The position numbers and the translations under genes were made by a program. The notes below the pieces were generated by a model. The model worked only from the letters and a program-made list of their open reading frames with translations, did not search any database and was not told the DNA's origin. From contig JAGBXH010000259.1 of NCBI GenBank assembly GCA_017629395.1, positions 1-6,120 of the forward strand: 6,120 nt of DNA, in the 5' to 3' direction. Source of the DNA: Clostridia bacterium. Lineage in GTDB: Bacteria; Bacillota; Clostridia; Oscillospirales; CAG-272. Below, one piece after another: positions 5,996 through 6,120 of the stretch (the stretch's first letter is position 1; the number at the start of each line of letters is the position of its first letter).

Positions 5996-6120
5996 AACTT
6001 TTTTTCGACCTTTTTCACCAAAACTGCTTACTTTTGAAGGCAGCTGACTCTTTTTTGCATTTTTTACGCAAAAATGCACAAGATGTGAACCGTTTCGTGA
6101 AACATTTTGACATTTTGTTG
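5996..6120. other. AT-rich non-coding region upstream of the large gene
   Basis: I see no gene here. The region has A-tracts (minus strand) at 5999-6005, 6011-6015, 6051-6056 and 6060-6065, the pairs spaced about one helical turn apart, so the DNA may be curved. It also contains an AT-rich 8-bp hairpin GCATTTTT/AAAAATGC (6057-6077) without a T-tract on its 3' side in either direction, and a small palindrome GTTTCGTGAAAC (6092-6103). A plus-strand TTGACA at 6107-6112 could be the -35 box of a divergent promoter, but its -10 would fall outside the window. Confidence 0.5.

Noticed and set aside
1097..6037. A 1646-codon open frame on the plus strand spanning the large gene, with apparent GSLLNYGS and GLGLRLGLGS repeats
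   Set aside because: It is the exact antisense register of the minus-strand gene. It stays open because that gene avoids TTA, CTA and TCA. The minus-strand product has a signal peptide, known repeats, a TM helix, a promoter, a ribosome binding site and a terminator; the plus-strand product has none of these.
6057..6077. Hairpin GCATTTTT/AAAAATGC as a terminator
   Set aside because: It has no T-tract on the 3' side in either direction and no GC-rich stem.

Overview
The window looks like a chromosomal piece of a low-to-mid GC Firmicute, most likely a gut-type Clostridia (Oscillospirales-like). I infer this from consensus sigma-A promoters, strong GGAGG/AGAGG ribosome binding sites, a YitT-DUF2179 membrane protein, and a very large secreted protein with InlB-type repeats and a HW-C-x2-C module typical of clostridial surface proteins. 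No species call is possible from the sequence alone. Every real gene lies on the minus strand, so the window is read from right to left.

Layout from the right edge: 5990-6120 is AT-rich non-coding DNA with short A-tracts and small palindromes. A promoter with perfect consensus boxes and a 17-bp spacer (TTGACA/TATAAT, 5960-5988) follows. Its -35 box sits inside a perfect 16-bp palindrome that could be an operator. An untranslated leader of about 144 nt comes next and can be folded into a three-way junction. It leads to one very large gene (5809-1220, 1529 residues). That gene ends in a clean rho-independent terminator (1174-1204). A second strong promoter (1135-1163) then drives a two-gene operon: a YitT-family membrane protein (1105-236) and, 16 nt later, the start of an L-cysteine desulfidase/serine dehydratase-alpha (UPF0597, CyuA/YhaM) family gene cut off by the left edge.

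The large protein is the centre of interest. In order it has a signal peptide, about 650 residues of unrecognised mixed alpha/beta sequence, three InlB/Listeria-Bacteroides-type beta repeats, a clostridial 'TNHFSYY' beta module, a further beta repeat, a small Cys/His cluster, a Thr/Glu stalk and one transmembrane helix. On the predicted cytoplasmic side it has a domain that closely resembles the C-terminal half of ribosomal protein uL15, followed by an 85-residue acidic EAPVVE repeat tail. It lacks an LPxTG sorting signal. It appears to be a membrane-anchored surface protein with a repurposed ribosomal-protein fold inside the cell. Its promoter, ribosome binding site and strongly biased codon use all point to high expression. 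The function is unknown.

The surface protein and the yitT operon are separate transcription units, and nothing in the sequence shows that they work together.
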